Source: Cellulosimicrobium marinum (GTDB taxonomy: Bacteria; Actinomycetota; Actinomycetes; Actinomycetales; Cellulomonadaceae). Taken from it: DNA of 64,000 nt. The stretch is from assembly GCF_020551945.1 (NCBI RefSeq), contig NZ_JAJBZH010000001.1, positions 624,108 through 688,107 on the forward strand, written 5' to 3'. The translations under genes were made by a program, and so were the position numbers. Positions within the stretch are counted from its first letter, which is position 1. Every line of letters starts with the position of its first letter. Shown here piece by piece: positions 36,028 to 44,845 of the stretch. The notes below the pieces were generated by a model. The model saw only the letters and a program-made list of their open reading frames with translations. It did not search any database and was not told the origin of the DNA.

Positions 36028-36743
36028 GCGCCGTGACCACGACCCCGGCCTCCGCGTCGGCTCCGGCACCGTCGCCGGCACCGTCGCCGACGGCCACCCC
36101 GGGGGCGACGGCGCTCGCGGACCTCGTGCGCGTGCGCGACACCGCCCGGACCGCGGGCGCGGCCGAGGCCCTGGCCGCCCTCGCCGCGCTGCTCCCCGTC
36201 GCGGCGCTGGCGGGGGAGTGCGTGCTGCTGCCCGAGACCGTCGCCCCGCCCGCGGGTGCGCAGCGCGTCGGGGCGGTCGCGGGGGAGACCGATGACCTCC
36301 TCGCCTGGCGCGTCGGCCGCGGCGCCGACGGCACGGCCGCCGACGGCCCGGCCGCCGACGGCCCGGCCGCGGACGCCGCGTGGCGCGTCGGCGTCGCCTG
36401 GGTGCGCACGGGGCTGTGCGAGCGGTTCTGCGAGCAGGCCGTCGACCGGCTGCGCGGGCGCACCGTCGGCGGCACCGCGACGGTGAACCTCGCGCCCGTG
36501 CGGGTCGTGGTCGCCGACGCCGCGCTCGCGCACCTGGAGGCGCAGACCCTGCTGTCCCGTCCCGGGCCGGTGACGGCGGCGCGGCTCGCGCGCGTCGACG
36601 ACGTGCTCACGCGCTCGGCGCGCACGGTCCACAACCTGTGGGGCGCCGCCGGGTTCGTCGACGACGCCCCGGCGCGGCTCGCACGCACGATCGACCTGCT
36701 CGGGCACGCGAGCGGGAGGCTCCCGCAGGAGGTGCACGCATGA
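36024..36743 (+). CDS. acyl-CoA-dehydrogenase C-terminal-like protein
   Basis: A 239-residue, Ala-rich protein overlapping both neighbours by 4 bases. The N terminus is Pro/Ser/Ala-rich. A small in-frame repeat of ADGPA lies around residues 95-115. The last 80 residues, with ARLARVDDVLTRSARTVHNLWGAAGFVDD and LARTIDLLGHASG, resemble the helical C-terminal bundle of acyl-CoA dehydrogenases. It lacks an FAD domain. It could pair with the full-length dehydrogenase encoded next. Assignment is tentative. Confidence 0.4.
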   Translation: MSAVTTTPASASAPAPSPAPSPTATPGATALADLVRVRDTARTAGAAEALAALAALLPVAALAGECVLLPETVAPPAGAQRVGAVAGETDDLLAWRVGRGADGTAADGPAADGPAADAAWRVGVAWVRTGLCERFCEQAVDRLRGRTVGGTATVNLAPVRVVVADAALAHLEAQTLLSRPGPVTAARLARVDDVLTRSARTVHNLWGAAGFVDDAPARLARTIDLLGHASGRLPQEVHA

Positions 36744-37891
36744 CCGACCTGGACGCCCTGCGCGCCGAGCTCGCCCCGGTGACGCGCGCGCTGCGCGACC
36801 ATGCGCTCGCGATCGACGCCGACCCGGCCGCGCTGGGGGCCCTGCTCGACTCCGGGGCGCTGCCCTACCGCGAGCTCGGCGGGTTCCCTCCCGGGTACGT
36901 CGACCCGCTGCGCGTGCGCGGCGCGGCCGTGCACGTGCGCACCTGCGTGGAGCGGGTCGTCGTCGCGGAGACCCTCGCGCGGGGTGACGCGTCGGTGGTC
37001 GTGGGCGCGCCCGGCCCGTCGATGTCCGGCATCGTCGTCGACGACCTCGCCGACGACGAGCAGCGCGACCGGTTCTACCGGCGTGTCGCGCAGCCGCGGA
37101 CCTGGACGTTCTTCGGCCTCACCGAGCCCGCGCGCGGGTCGGACGCCGCGGCGCTCGAGACGCAGGTCGCGACCTCCGACGACGGCGGCAGCGTGCTGCG
37201 GGGGCACAAGCGGTACGTGGGCAACGTGGCGCGCGCGAGCCTCGGCGTCGTGTTCGCCCGGCACCGCCCCGGTCCTCTCGGCGTCGGCGTGCACCTCGTC
37301 ACGACGGACCGGCCGGGTTTCGACGCGCGCCCCCTCGTGACGACGGGGATGCGCGCCGTGCAGCTCGGCGAGGTCGTGCTGGACGACGTCGCGCTGCACC
37401 CGGACGACATGCTGGGCCGCCACCTGTCGCCCTCGCGGCGCGGCCTCATCGGCGCGGTCCGCACGTTCAACCGCCTGCGCCCCGTGGTCGCGGCCCTCGG
37501 CGTCGGCGTCACGCAGGCCGCGCTCGACTACGTGCGCGCGGAGCGGCGCACCCTGCGCGCGGACGAGCGCGAGCGCCTGGAGACGTACGCCGAGCGCCTG
37601 CACGCCGTGCGCGCGCTAGTGCTGCGCGCCGCGGCGGAGGCCGACGTCGACCCGGCGGACGGCACGCTGCCCGCCGCGGCGAAGACGGCCGCGCTCGACC
37701 TCGCGGAGGAGGTCACGCACGCCGCGCCGACGTTCCTCGGTCCGGGCAGCCGCTGGGAGCACCCGTACCTCGACAAGCTCGTCCGCGACGTGCCCGGCCT
37801 GGAGATGATGGAGGGCACGCGGACCGTGCAGCGCCTCACGCTCGCCCAGGGGTGGCTGCAGGGCAGGGCACGGGATGTCGCGCTCGTCTGA
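36740..37891 (+). CDS. acyl-CoA (acyl-ACP) dehydrogenase
   Basis: A 383-residue flavoprotein. The FAD/substrate segment WTFFGLTEPARGSDAAAL is clear, followed by the beta domain (GHKRYVGNVARASLGVV, VVLDDVALHPDDMLG) and the helical C-terminal domain ending LEMMEGTRTVQRLTLAQGWL. In carrier-protein pathways such enzymes oxidise ACP-bound substrates at C2-C3, so it may desaturate the fatty acyl or aminobutyryl group. Its end overlaps the MATE start by 17 bases. Confidence 0.85.
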   Translation: MTDLDALRAELAPVTRALRDHALAIDADPAALGALLDSGALPYRELGGFPPGYVDPLRVRGAAVHVRTCVERVVVAETLARGDASVVVGAPGPSMSGIVVDDLADDEQRDRFYRRVAQPRTWTFFGLTEPARGSDAAALETQVATSDDGGSVLRGHKRYVGNVARASLGVVFARHRPGPLGVGVHLVTTDRPGFDARPLVTTGMRAVQLGEVVLDDVALHPDDMLGRHLSPSRRGLIGAVRTFNRLRPVVAALGVGVTQAALDYVRAERRTLRADERERLETYAERLHAVRALVLRAAAEADVDPADGTLPAAAKTAALDLAEEVTHAAPTFLGPGSRWEHPYLDKLVRDVPGLEMMEGTRTVQRLTLAQGWLQGRARDVALV

Positions 37892-39365
37892 GGAGGCGGC
37901 GGTCGCACCGGCGCCCGCCCCCGCGCCCGTGGGTGCGGCCGCCGTGCCCGACGCCGACCCGTCCGTCCGCGTCCTGCGTCGCCGCGTGGTGCGCCTCGCG
38001 GGACCGATCTGCGCGGCGCTCGTCGTCGGTGCGCTCGCGCAGCTCGTCGTGGCGGCCCTGCTGGGGCACATGGGCGACGACGCGCTCTACGTGCGGTCCG
38101 TGTTCATCCCTGTGTCGTTCCTCGTGCTGGCCGTCCAGGAGGGTCTGGACGTCGCGACGCAGGTCGGGTTCGCGCGCCTGCGCGGAGCGCGCTCGTCCGC
38201 GAGGGACGGCCAGGGCCGGGGCGCGACCGGCACGCTGCTGCGGTTCGTGGGCGCCGGGTCCGCGGTGCTCGGCGTGGCGGCGCTCGGTGTCGTGCTGCTC
38301 GCGCCGTCGCTCGCGGCGCTGCTCGACGTCCCGGCGCCGCTCGTCGACGACTTCGTGGCGTTCGCGCGCTGGACCGTCGTGGCGTCCGTGCTGTCCGTGC
38401 CGACGACGGTCGCCGCCGCGTCGCTGCGCGGCTGGGGTCGTCCGGGGGCGTCGGCGGTCGTGTCATTCCTCGTCGCGGGGGTGCAGGTCGGCGTCGTGGG
38501 GGGCGCGGGCCGGGTCGGCGGCCTCGGGGTCATGTCCGTGCCCCTGGGTGTCGCCGCGTCGGCGGTGCTGGGCGGTGCCGTCGCGTGGCTCCTGCTCGCC
38601 CGCGCCGGGCTCGCCACGAGGCCGTCGCGCGCGACCGGGCCTGCGGGGACGACCGGGACAGCGGGGACGACCGAGCCTAGGGGGTCGGCCGGGGCAGCGG
38701 TCGCGGTGCGACCGCTGCTGCTGGGCATCGGGCTGCCGGTCGGGCTGTCGTACCTGCTCCTCACGGTGACGAACCTCGTCATGGTGTGGGTGCTGGGGCC
38801 GTCGGGCCCGGACGTCGTGGCCGGCTACGGCGGTGCCGCGACGGTACAGACGCTCGTCATCGTCCCCGCGATCGGTCTCGCCGCCGCCGTGAGCGTGGTG
38901 ATGAACCAGCAGTGGGGCGCGGGCGACCTGCGCCTGCTGCCGCGCACTCTGCGGGCGGGGACGGTCGTCGTCGTGCTCGTGTACGTCGCGGTGGGGGTCG
39001 TGGTCCTGGGCACCGCGCCGCTGGTCGCGGGCCTGCTGTCCGCGGACGCCGCCGTGGCCGAGCAGGCCGCGCTGTACCTGCGCGTCGTCGGCCCGTCGTA
39101 CGCGGGCATGGGCGTGGTGCTCTACCTCGTCACGCTCCTCGAACAGCTCGGGCACGGGCGTCTGGCCGTGACCCTGAACGTCGCTTACTACGCCATGTCG
39201 CTCGGCGTCGGGGCGGCGCTCGCGCGGTCCGGCGGCGGGCCCGTCGCGCTGTACACGACCGTCGCGGTGGCGAACGCCGTCGGGCTCGCCGTGCTGCTGC
39301 CGCTCACCGTCGTGCTCGTGCGCCGCCGGGCGGCGCAGGCACCGGAGGCGGGGGGTGCGTCGTGA
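37875..39365 (+). CDS. MATE-family efflux transporter
   Basis: A 496-residue membrane protein with twelve predicted helices in two halves. VRLAGPICAALVVGALAQLVVAALLGHMGDDALYV is the MATE N-terminal pattern; GLPVGLSYLLLTVTNLVMVWVLG opens the second half. A charged, Gly/Thr-rich loop (about 250-275) joins the halves. It is probably the exporter of the product of the operon. ATG at 37875 lies inside the dehydrogenase gene. Confidence 0.88.
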   Translation: MSRSSEEAAVAPAPAPAPVGAAAVPDADPSVRVLRRRVVRLAGPICAALVVGALAQLVVAALLGHMGDDALYVRSVFIPVSFLVLAVQEGLDVATQVGFARLRGARSSARDGQGRGATGTLLRFVGAGSAVLGVAALGVVLLAPSLAALLDVPAPLVDDFVAFARWTVVASVLSVPTTVAAASLRGWGRPGASAVVSFLVAGVQVGVVGGAGRVGGLGVMSVPLGVAASAVLGGAVAWLLLARAGLATRPSRATGPAGTTGTAGTTEPRGSAGAAVAVRPLLLGIGLPVGLSYLLLTVTNLVMVWVLGPSGPDVVAGYGGAATVQTLVIVPAIGLAAAVSVVMNQQWGAGDLRLLPRTLRAGTVVVVLVYVAVGVVVLGTAPLVAGLLSADAAVAEQAALYLRVVGPSYAGMGVVLYLVTLLEQLGHGRLAVTLNVAYYAMSLGVGAALARSGGGPVALYTTVAVANAVGLAVLLPLTVVLVRRRAAQAPEAGGAS

Positions 39366-41053
39366 CGGTCGTGCTGAGCGCCGTCGTCATGCACCACCCG
39401 GCGCGGGGGGACGTGTCCGGGCTCGTCGCGGCGTGCGCGCCCCTCGACGTGCGGGTCGTGGAGGACCCGGAGCCCGACGGCCCGCCGAGCCCGCTGCGGA
39501 CCGCGCGGCGCGCGTGGGCGGCGGTCGCGCCCGGGGCGACCCACCACCTCGTGCTGCAGGACGACGTCACGCCCGTCCCCGGGTTCGCGGCGCTCGTGGA
39601 GCGCGCGGTGGCGGCGCGGGACCGGCACGCCGTGGCGCTCTACTCGAACTGGAACAGCCCCCGCAACGCGTACCTGGTGCGCGCCGCCGCGGTCGCCGGG
39701 CAGGCGTGGGCCCCGCTCGGGCACGACGAGTGGGTGCCGACCCTCGCGCTCGTCCTCCCCGCGGACGGCGCGCGCGCCCTCGCCGCGTACCTCGACACGC
39801 TGCCCGACGACCTGCGCGACGACGACGAGGCCGTCGTCGACTTCTGCGCGCGCGAGGGGTACCCGGTGGTCGCGACGCTGCCGCACGTCGTCGAGCACGG
39901 GGACGGCCCGAGCCTCGCCGGGAACGACGCGCACGGCGCCCGCCACGCGACCGTCCCGCCCGTCGGCCCGGTCGACCCCGACGCCTGGGACGCGCCCTCG
40001 CCGGGCACGACGCCGTCCCGCACCCCCGCGACCCGACGTCCCGTCGCGGTGACGCTCCAGGGGTCGCGCTGCGCGTTGCGCGTGCTGCGGCCGGCGGTCG
40101 GCGAACCGTTGGAGCACCCCTTCGACTGGGAGTGGCGCCGGTGGTCGGGGTGGCTCGGCGCCGACCCCGCCCTCGTCGGTACGGAGGTGCGGCGTCTCGT
40201 CGCCATGGCGCCCGCGTCGCTCGCGGCGGTGCCGCCCGCGGCGTGCGCCGAGCTCGCGGCGGCGTGCTGGCTGCTCGGGTACGACGTCGCCCGCACGGCC
40301 TGGCCCGCGGCCGTCGCCGCGCAGCCGGGCGCCCAGCGGGAGGCCGCCGTGCGGACGTGGGTGCTGTCCGGGCTGGACCCCGCGGACCGGGGCGACGCGC
40401 CCGTGGACGACCTCGTCGCCGTCGGGCTCGTCGCGCTGGCGGCCGGGGAGGCGCGCGGCCGCGCGGCCGGCGCGGGGAGCCCGGCCGGCGACCCCGACGA
40501 CGCCGACCCGGGGACGGCGGACGCGGACCTGCTCGCCGCGGTGCGGCGCCTGGCCGTCGCGGACGCCGAGACCGTGTGCCGGGCGGCGCCGGGCGAGGCG
40601 CCGCGGGTCCTCGCGGTGGTGCACGACTGCGTCGCGTGCGGGGTGCGCGCGGGGGCGGCGCTCGGCGACCTGGCCGCCCGGCACGCGCTCGACGGTGCGG
40701 TGGAGCACGTCGTCGCCCCCGACTCCGGCCACCTCGGGGCGCCGGTCCCGGCGGACGGCCGTGCCGTGGTCGAGCTCCTCGCGTGCGAGCGGGTCCCGCC
40801 GCGCGCCGTCCTCGGCGTCGACCCGGAGGTCGGGTACGTGACGCGGGCGCTGTGGGCGGCAGGGCGGCCGGACGACGACGTCGCGGACCTCGTGCACGCC
40901 CTCGACGCGCTCGGGCAGGGGCCGCGGGTGCTCGCCGTCCCGTCCGACGAGGGCCTCGGCCTGCCGCACGCGCACGACCCCGCGGGGCTCCTCCCGCGGC
41001 TCGGCGCCGCCTACGACCGTGCGCGGCTCGCGCGCGCCGAGGAGCTGCTGTGA
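39362..41053 (+). CDS. glycosyltransferase-like protein with unknown C-terminal domain
   Basis: A 563-residue protein. The first 215 residues resemble a GT-A glycosyltransferase: VVLSAVVMHHPARGD, PLRTARRAWAAV, and HHLVLQDDVTPVPGFAALVERAV with a QDD metal-type motif. Residues about 230-560 do not match anything I know; they are helical and carry VHDCVACGVRAGAALGDLAA with a Cys-x-x-Cys. It may glycosylate the product. GTG start overlapping the MATE stop by 4 bases. Family call is fair, substrate unknown. Confidence 0.55.
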   Translation: MTVVLSAVVMHHPARGDVSGLVAACAPLDVRVVEDPEPDGPPSPLRTARRAWAAVAPGATHHLVLQDDVTPVPGFAALVERAVAARDRHAVALYSNWNSPRNAYLVRAAAVAGQAWAPLGHDEWVPTLALVLPADGARALAAYLDTLPDDLRDDDEAVVDFCAREGYPVVATLPHVVEHGDGPSLAGNDAHGARHATVPPVGPVDPDAWDAPSPGTTPSRTPATRRPVAVTLQGSRCALRVLRPAVGEPLEHPFDWEWRRWSGWLGADPALVGTEVRRLVAMAPASLAAVPPAACAELAAACWLLGYDVARTAWPAAVAAQPGAQREAAVRTWVLSGLDPADRGDAPVDDLVAVGLVALAAGEARGRAAGAGSPAGDPDDADPGTADADLLAAVRRLAVADAETVCRAAPGEAPRVLAVVHDCVACGVRAGAALGDLAARHALDGAVEHVVAPDSGHLGAPVPADGRAVVELLACERVPPRAVLGVDPEVGYVTRALWAAGRPDDDVADLVHALDALGQGPRVLAVPSDEGLGLPHAHDPAGLLPRLGAAYDRARLARAEELL

Positions 41054-41751
41054 GCGTGGCGTGGCGGTGGTCGGGGGAGGCGCTGCTCCTCGACCTCGAC
41101 GGGACCCTCGTGGACTCGGCCGCGGCGATCGAGCGGCACACGCTGCTGTGGGCGCAGCGGCACGGGCTCGACGGCGCCGCCGTGGTCGAGGCGTCGCACG
41201 GCCGGCGCGACGTCGAGGTGGTCCGTCTCGTCGCCCCCTGGGCCGACGTCGACCGCGAGGCCGCCTGGCTGCACCGCATCTCGTGCGACGACACCGAGGA
41301 CGTCGTCGCGGTGCCCGGCGCGGCGGACCTGCTCGCGGCGCTGCCCGCCGACCGGTGGGCGGTCGTCACGTCGGCGGCGCGCGAGGTCGCGCTCGCCCGG
41401 CTCGCGGCGGCGGGCCTGCCCGTGCCGCGGGACCTCGTGTGCTCGGAGGACGTGGCGCACGGCAAGCCCGCGCCCGAGGGATACCTGCGTGGCGCGGACC
41501 TGCTCGGGGTGGCGTCGGGGCGCTGCCTCGTCGCGGAGGACGCGGCCGCGGGCGTCGCCGCGGGATCCGCCGCGGGGGCGACGGTGCTGTCCGTCGCGCC
41601 GCACGTCCTCGCCGGTGCCGCGCACGGGACGGTCGACCTGCGGGGCGTCGTCGCGCACGTCGACGGGGCGGGCGTCACGGTCACCGCGGGCGGCCGCGCC
41701 CCGGACGCTCCGACCGGCACCCCCGCGGCCTCGCGGGTCGCGGCCCGGTGA
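41050..41751 (+). CDS. HAD-superfamily hydrolase
   Basis: A 233-residue phosphatase-like protein. Motif I is LLDLDGTLVDSAAAIERH, motif II WAVVTSA, motif III a lysine in HGKPAPEGYLRGA, and motif IV LVAEDAAAGVAAG. It resembles the beta-phosphoglucomutase/sugar-phosphatase subgroup. In the operon it could dephosphorylate a sugar or an intermediate of the product. GTG start overlaps the preceding gene by 4 bases. Confidence 0.88.
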   Translation: MSVAWRWSGEALLLDLDGTLVDSAAAIERHTLLWAQRHGLDGAAVVEASHGRRDVEVVRLVAPWADVDREAAWLHRISCDDTEDVVAVPGAADLLAALPADRWAVVTSAAREVALARLAAAGLPVPRDLVCSEDVAHGKPAPEGYLRGADLLGVASGRCLVAEDAAAGVAAGSAAGATVLSVAPHVLAGAAHGTVDLRGVVAHVDGAGVTVTAGGRAPDAPTGTPAASRVAAR

Positions 41752-42419
41752 CGGGGCACCACGGCGCGACGGTCGACGTCTGGTACGTGCGCACCGGCCC
41801 GTCGACGCGTCGCGCCGCGTCGGTGCTCGGCGCCGCGGAGAGGGCCCGCGCGCAGCGCCTCGCCTCGGCCGCCGACGCCGCGCGCTACGTGACCGCGCAC
41901 GTCGCGGCCCGTGAGGTCCTCGCCGCACGCACCGGCGTCGCGCCGGGGGACGTGGCGTGGGAGGTGGGGCCGCACGGGAAGCCGGGGGCCGTCGTCGGGC
42001 AGCGGTGGAACCTCAGCCGCAGCGGCGACCACGCGCTCGTCGCCCTCGCCACCACGGACGTGGGGGTGGACGTGCAGGTGACGGACGCGCGGGTGGACGT
42101 CGCCGCGCTCGCCCGGCGCTTCTGGAAGACCGGGGCCGACGGGGACGAGCAGGAGCAGTGGCGGCGGGTGGCCCGCCTGGAGGCGTGCGCGAAGGCCGTC
42201 GGGGGGCGGCTCCTCGACGTGCTCGGGCTCGACGTGCGCGACCCCGGGCCCGTGCGCGCCACCGACGGCGCGTGGCGCGGCCAGGAGTGGTGGGTGAGCG
42301 ACCTGCCCGGACCGGACGGGGCGGTCGCGGCGTGCGCCACCCCGGGCCCGACGCCGCACACCTGGCGAGCGCACACCTGGCCCGCACCGGACGACGCACC
42401 CCCGAGGAGGACGGCATGA
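41748..42419 (+). CDS. Sfp-type 4'-phosphopantetheinyl transferase
   Basis: A 223-residue enzyme that loads phosphopantetheine on carrier proteins. WNLSRSGDHALVALATTDVGVDVQ holds the first metal-binding motif, and RLEACAKAVGG the second with its Glu and Lys. The motif I glutamate is Gln here (GVDVQ), a mild change. It most likely activates the two ACPs of the operon. GTG start overlaps the HAD gene by 4 bases. Confidence 0.85.
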   Translation: MTGHHGATVDVWYVRTGPSTRRAASVLGAAERARAQRLASAADAARYVTAHVAAREVLAARTGVAPGDVAWEVGPHGKPGAVVGQRWNLSRSGDHALVALATTDVGVDVQVTDARVDVAALARRFWKTGADGDEQEQWRRVARLEACAKAVGGRLLDVLGLDVRDPGPVRATDGAWRGQEWWVSDLPGPDGAVAACATPGPTPHTWRAHTWPAPDDAPPRRTA

Positions 42420-43783
42420 GGGCGACGCACGACGTCGAGGTGCGCGGCCCCGCAGGGTCGGGGCCCGCGACGTGGGGCCAGACCGCGATCCGGCGCGCCC
42501 TCGCGGCGCTCGCGCCCCTCGACCACCAGTTCAACCTCACGTGGGGCGGACCGCTCGACCGGCCCGTGCCCGTCGCGACGGCGCTCCGCGTCGTGCGGGA
42601 CGTCGTGGAGCGGCACGACGCGCTGCGCACCCGCCTCGTGCCGCGTGGCGACGGCTACGCCCAGGAGCTCACCGCGCACGCGGCCGTGCCCGTCGTGGAG
42701 GAGCGGGTCGCGACCGTCGCGGAGGTCCCGGTCGTCGCGGCGCGGCTGCGGCACGAGCTGTGGGGCGCGCCGTTCGCGTACGCGCGCGAGCTGCCGGTGC
42801 GGGCCGGTCTGGTGACCGTCGGCGACGCCGTGCACCACGCCGTCGTCGTCGTCGCGCACACCGCGGCGGACGGCTGGGCGCTGCCCGTGCTCGACGCCGA
42901 CCTCGTCGCCCTCGCGTCCGGCACGCCGCTCCCCGCCCTCGACGGGACGTGGACGCCGCTCGACGAGGCGGCCTGGCAGGCGTCCCCCGCGGGGCGGCGG
43001 CACGACGACGCGGCCCGGGCCCGCGTCCTGCGCACCATGCGCGCCGCCCCCGCCGAGACGTTCCCCCCACGCCCCCCGGGCGGCACCCCGACCTCCACCG
43101 GTGCACCCACGTCCCCGGGCGTGCCGCCCGCCGCACCCCGTGCCCGGTACCGGCAGACCGTCCTGCGCTCGCGCCGCCTCGGCCCGGCCGCGGACCGGCT
43201 CGCCGCACGCTGGCGGGTGAGCCCCGCCGTCGTGCTCCTCGCCGCGTCCTGCCGGGCGCTCGCGGACGCGGCCGGGAGGGACGACGTCGTGCTCCAGGTG
43301 ATGTCGAGCAACCGCTTCCGGCCCGCGCTCGCGCGGTCGGTCGCGACGGTCGCCATGGAGGGCCTGCTGCACGTCGACGGTCTCGACGCGCCGTTCGAGG
43401 ACGTGACCGCCCGGGTGTGGCGCGCGGCCATGACGGCGTACCGGTCGGCGTACTACGACAAGGACCGGCTCGTGCACGACGCCGCCTCCGACCTCGACGC
43501 CCGGCACGACACGACCTGCTGGTACAACGACCGGCGCGGCACCGGGCCGGACCGCAACCACCACGCCCGCCCGACGGGCAGCCGGCGGCTCGCGCGGGCC
43601 GACGCCCCCGACAACCAGGGCGGCATCTCCCTGGCCCTGCACCTCGTCGACGCGCCCGGCGGCGGCGTGGACCTCGTGCTCACCGTCGACACGGCGCGGC
43701 TCGACGACGCGATCGCCGAGGCCGTGCTCCGCGCCACCGAGCGGACCGTGCTCGACGCCGGACGGGCGCGGGCCGCCGGGTAG
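42416..43783 (+). CDS. free-standing condensation-domain protein
   Basis: A 455-residue NRPS-type condensation/CoA-acyltransferase fold. The active-site HHxxxDG reads A147-H148-TAA-D152-G153, so the catalytic second histidine remains. LRTRLVPRGDGYAQEL, VLQVMSSNRFRPAL and the final FLQ-like stretches also fit. Such proteins form amides or esters between carrier-bound groups. As last gene of the operon it may join the fatty acyl and aminobutyryl parts. A long Pro/Thr/Gly linker lies around 225-245. Confidence 0.8.
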   Translation: MRATHDVEVRGPAGSGPATWGQTAIRRALAALAPLDHQFNLTWGGPLDRPVPVATALRVVRDVVERHDALRTRLVPRGDGYAQELTAHAAVPVVEERVATVAEVPVVAARLRHELWGAPFAYARELPVRAGLVTVGDAVHHAVVVVAHTAADGWALPVLDADLVALASGTPLPALDGTWTPLDEAAWQASPAGRRHDDAARARVLRTMRAAPAETFPPRPPGGTPTSTGAPTSPGVPPAAPRARYRQTVLRSRRLGPAADRLAARWRVSPAVVLLAASCRALADAAGRDDVVLQVMSSNRFRPALARSVATVAMEGLLHVDGLDAPFEDVTARVWRAAMTAYRSAYYDKDRLVHDAASDLDARHDTTCWYNDRRGTGPDRNHHARPTGSRRLARADAPDNQGGISLALHLVDAPGGGVDLVLTVDTARLDDAIAEAVLRATERTVLDAGRARAAG

Positions 43784-43798
43784 CGGGACCATGGGCCG

Positions 43799-44158
43799 AT
43801 GGGGACCGTCTCGGACTATTTCGCCGGCCTCGCCGAGCCGGACCGCGGCACGCTCGCGCACGTCGTCGACGTCGCGCGCGAGATGGTGCCCGACGCCGCC
43901 GAGGGCACCAGCTATGGCATGCCCGCGCTGACCTACCGCGGCAAGGCCCTGCTCAGCGCGATGAGCTCGGCCCGGCACCTCGCCGTCTACCCGTACAGCC
44001 CCGCGGCCGTCGCCGCCGTCGCCCCCCGGCTCGACGGCTGGTCGCACGCCAAGGGCACGATCCGGTTCTCCGCCGACCACCCCCTGCCCGACGACGTGCT
44101 GCGCGACCTGGTCGCCCGGCGCGTCGAGGAGATCGACGCCGCGCTGGGTGGGCACTGA
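43799..44158 (+). CDS. DUF1801 (YdhG-like) protein
   Basis: A 119-residue soluble protein of the YdhG/YdeI-like fold. SYGMPALTYRGKALLSAM and HLAVYPYSPAAV are the recognisable motifs, followed by AKGTIRFSADHPLPDDVL. Function unknown; some relatives are annotated as iron chaperones. It begins 15 bases after the condensation-domain gene, but its content does not suit the pathway, so co-transcription may be read-through only. Confidence 0.85.
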   Translation: MGTVSDYFAGLAEPDRGTLAHVVDVAREMVPDAAEGTSYGMPALTYRGKALLSAMSSARHLAVYPYSPAAVAAVAPRLDGWSHAKGTIRFSADHPLPDDVLRDLVARRVEEIDAALGGH

Positions 44159-44190
44159 GACGTCCGGCCCGGAGAGGGCTGGAGCCGGAC

Positions 44191-44218
44191 GGAACCTCGT
44201 GCACGGCTGCTGCGTCTA
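44191..44218 (+). promoter_or_regulatory. ECF-type promoter upstream of the sigma factor gene
   Basis: GGAACC (44191-44196), 16 nt, then CGTCTA (44213-44218). This is the standard -35/-10 pattern of ECF sigma factors. It is placed 31 bases before the sigma gene, which suggests autoregulation. Confidence 0.75.
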
Positions 44219-44248
44219 CGTCGGCATGAGCATCGAGAGACCGTGCGG

Positions 44249-44845
44249 ATGAGCGGCGAGCAGGACGTGGTCGTCGTCGCCGGCGGGGGCGCCGCGACGG
44301 ACCGCGAGGAGTTCACGGTCTTCGTCCGCGAGCACGCGGCGACCCTGTACCGCGTCGCGTTCCTGCTCTGCGGCGACCAGCACCGAGCGCAGGACCTCGT
44401 CCAGCAGACGCTGGAACGCACCTACCGGTCGTGGGGTCGCGTGCGTGACGGGTCGCCGCTCGCCTACGCACGAACCGTGCTGGCCAACCTGCGGGTCGAC
44501 ACGTGGCGCCGCACGCGCCGCGAGCACGCCGTCGAGCCCGACGACCTCGCCGCACTCGCCGGTGGGCCGGTCGCCGCCCGTGGGGCCTCGCCGGCCGAGG
44601 ACCGGCTGGCAGACCGCGTGGCGGACCGTGACCGCGTGGTCCGCGCGCTGGCGCAGCTCCCGGTGAAGCAGCGGCGCGTCGTCGTGCTGCGCTTCCTGCT
44701 CGACCTCGGGGAGGCGGAGACCGCGCGGACCCTCCGGCTGCCCGTCGGCACCGTCAAGTCGCAGTCGTCGCGCGGCCTCGCGCGGCTGCGCGAGCTCCTC
44801 GGGGAGCCCGCCGTCCGCCCGACCGTAGGAGTGGAGCCGTCATGA
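44249..44845 (+). CDS. SigE-family ECF RNA polymerase sigma factor
   Basis: A 198-residue ECF sigma factor. Region 2 is EFTVFVREHAATLYRVAFLLCGDQHRAQDLVQQTLERTYRSWGRV, region 4 ALAQLPVKQRRVVVLRFLLDLGEAETARTLRLPVGTVKSQSSRGLARLRE. It belongs to the SigE-like actinobacterial group with SFLLCGD-type region 2. ATG at 44249 is chosen; GTG at 44243 is two codons earlier. It overlaps the next gene by 4 bases. Confidence 0.92.
   Translation: MSGEQDVVVVAGGGAATDREEFTVFVREHAATLYRVAFLLCGDQHRAQDLVQQTLERTYRSWGRVRDGSPLAYARTVLANLRVDTWRRTRREHAVEPDDLAALAGGPVAARGASPAEDRLADRVADRDRVVRALAQLPVKQRRVVVLRFLLDLGEAETARTLRLPVGTVKSQSSRGLARLRELLGEPAVRPTVGVEPS

Noticed and set aside
39567-42374. Minus-strand frame of 935 codons opposite the GT, HAD and PPTase genes
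   Set aside because: Low-complexity Arg/Ala/Pro translation and complete overlap with well-supported plus-strand genes.
43799-44158. DUF1801 gene as the last member of the acyl-ligase operon
   Set aside because: It follows closely, but its family has no link to carrier-protein pathways and no overlap with the C-domain gene.
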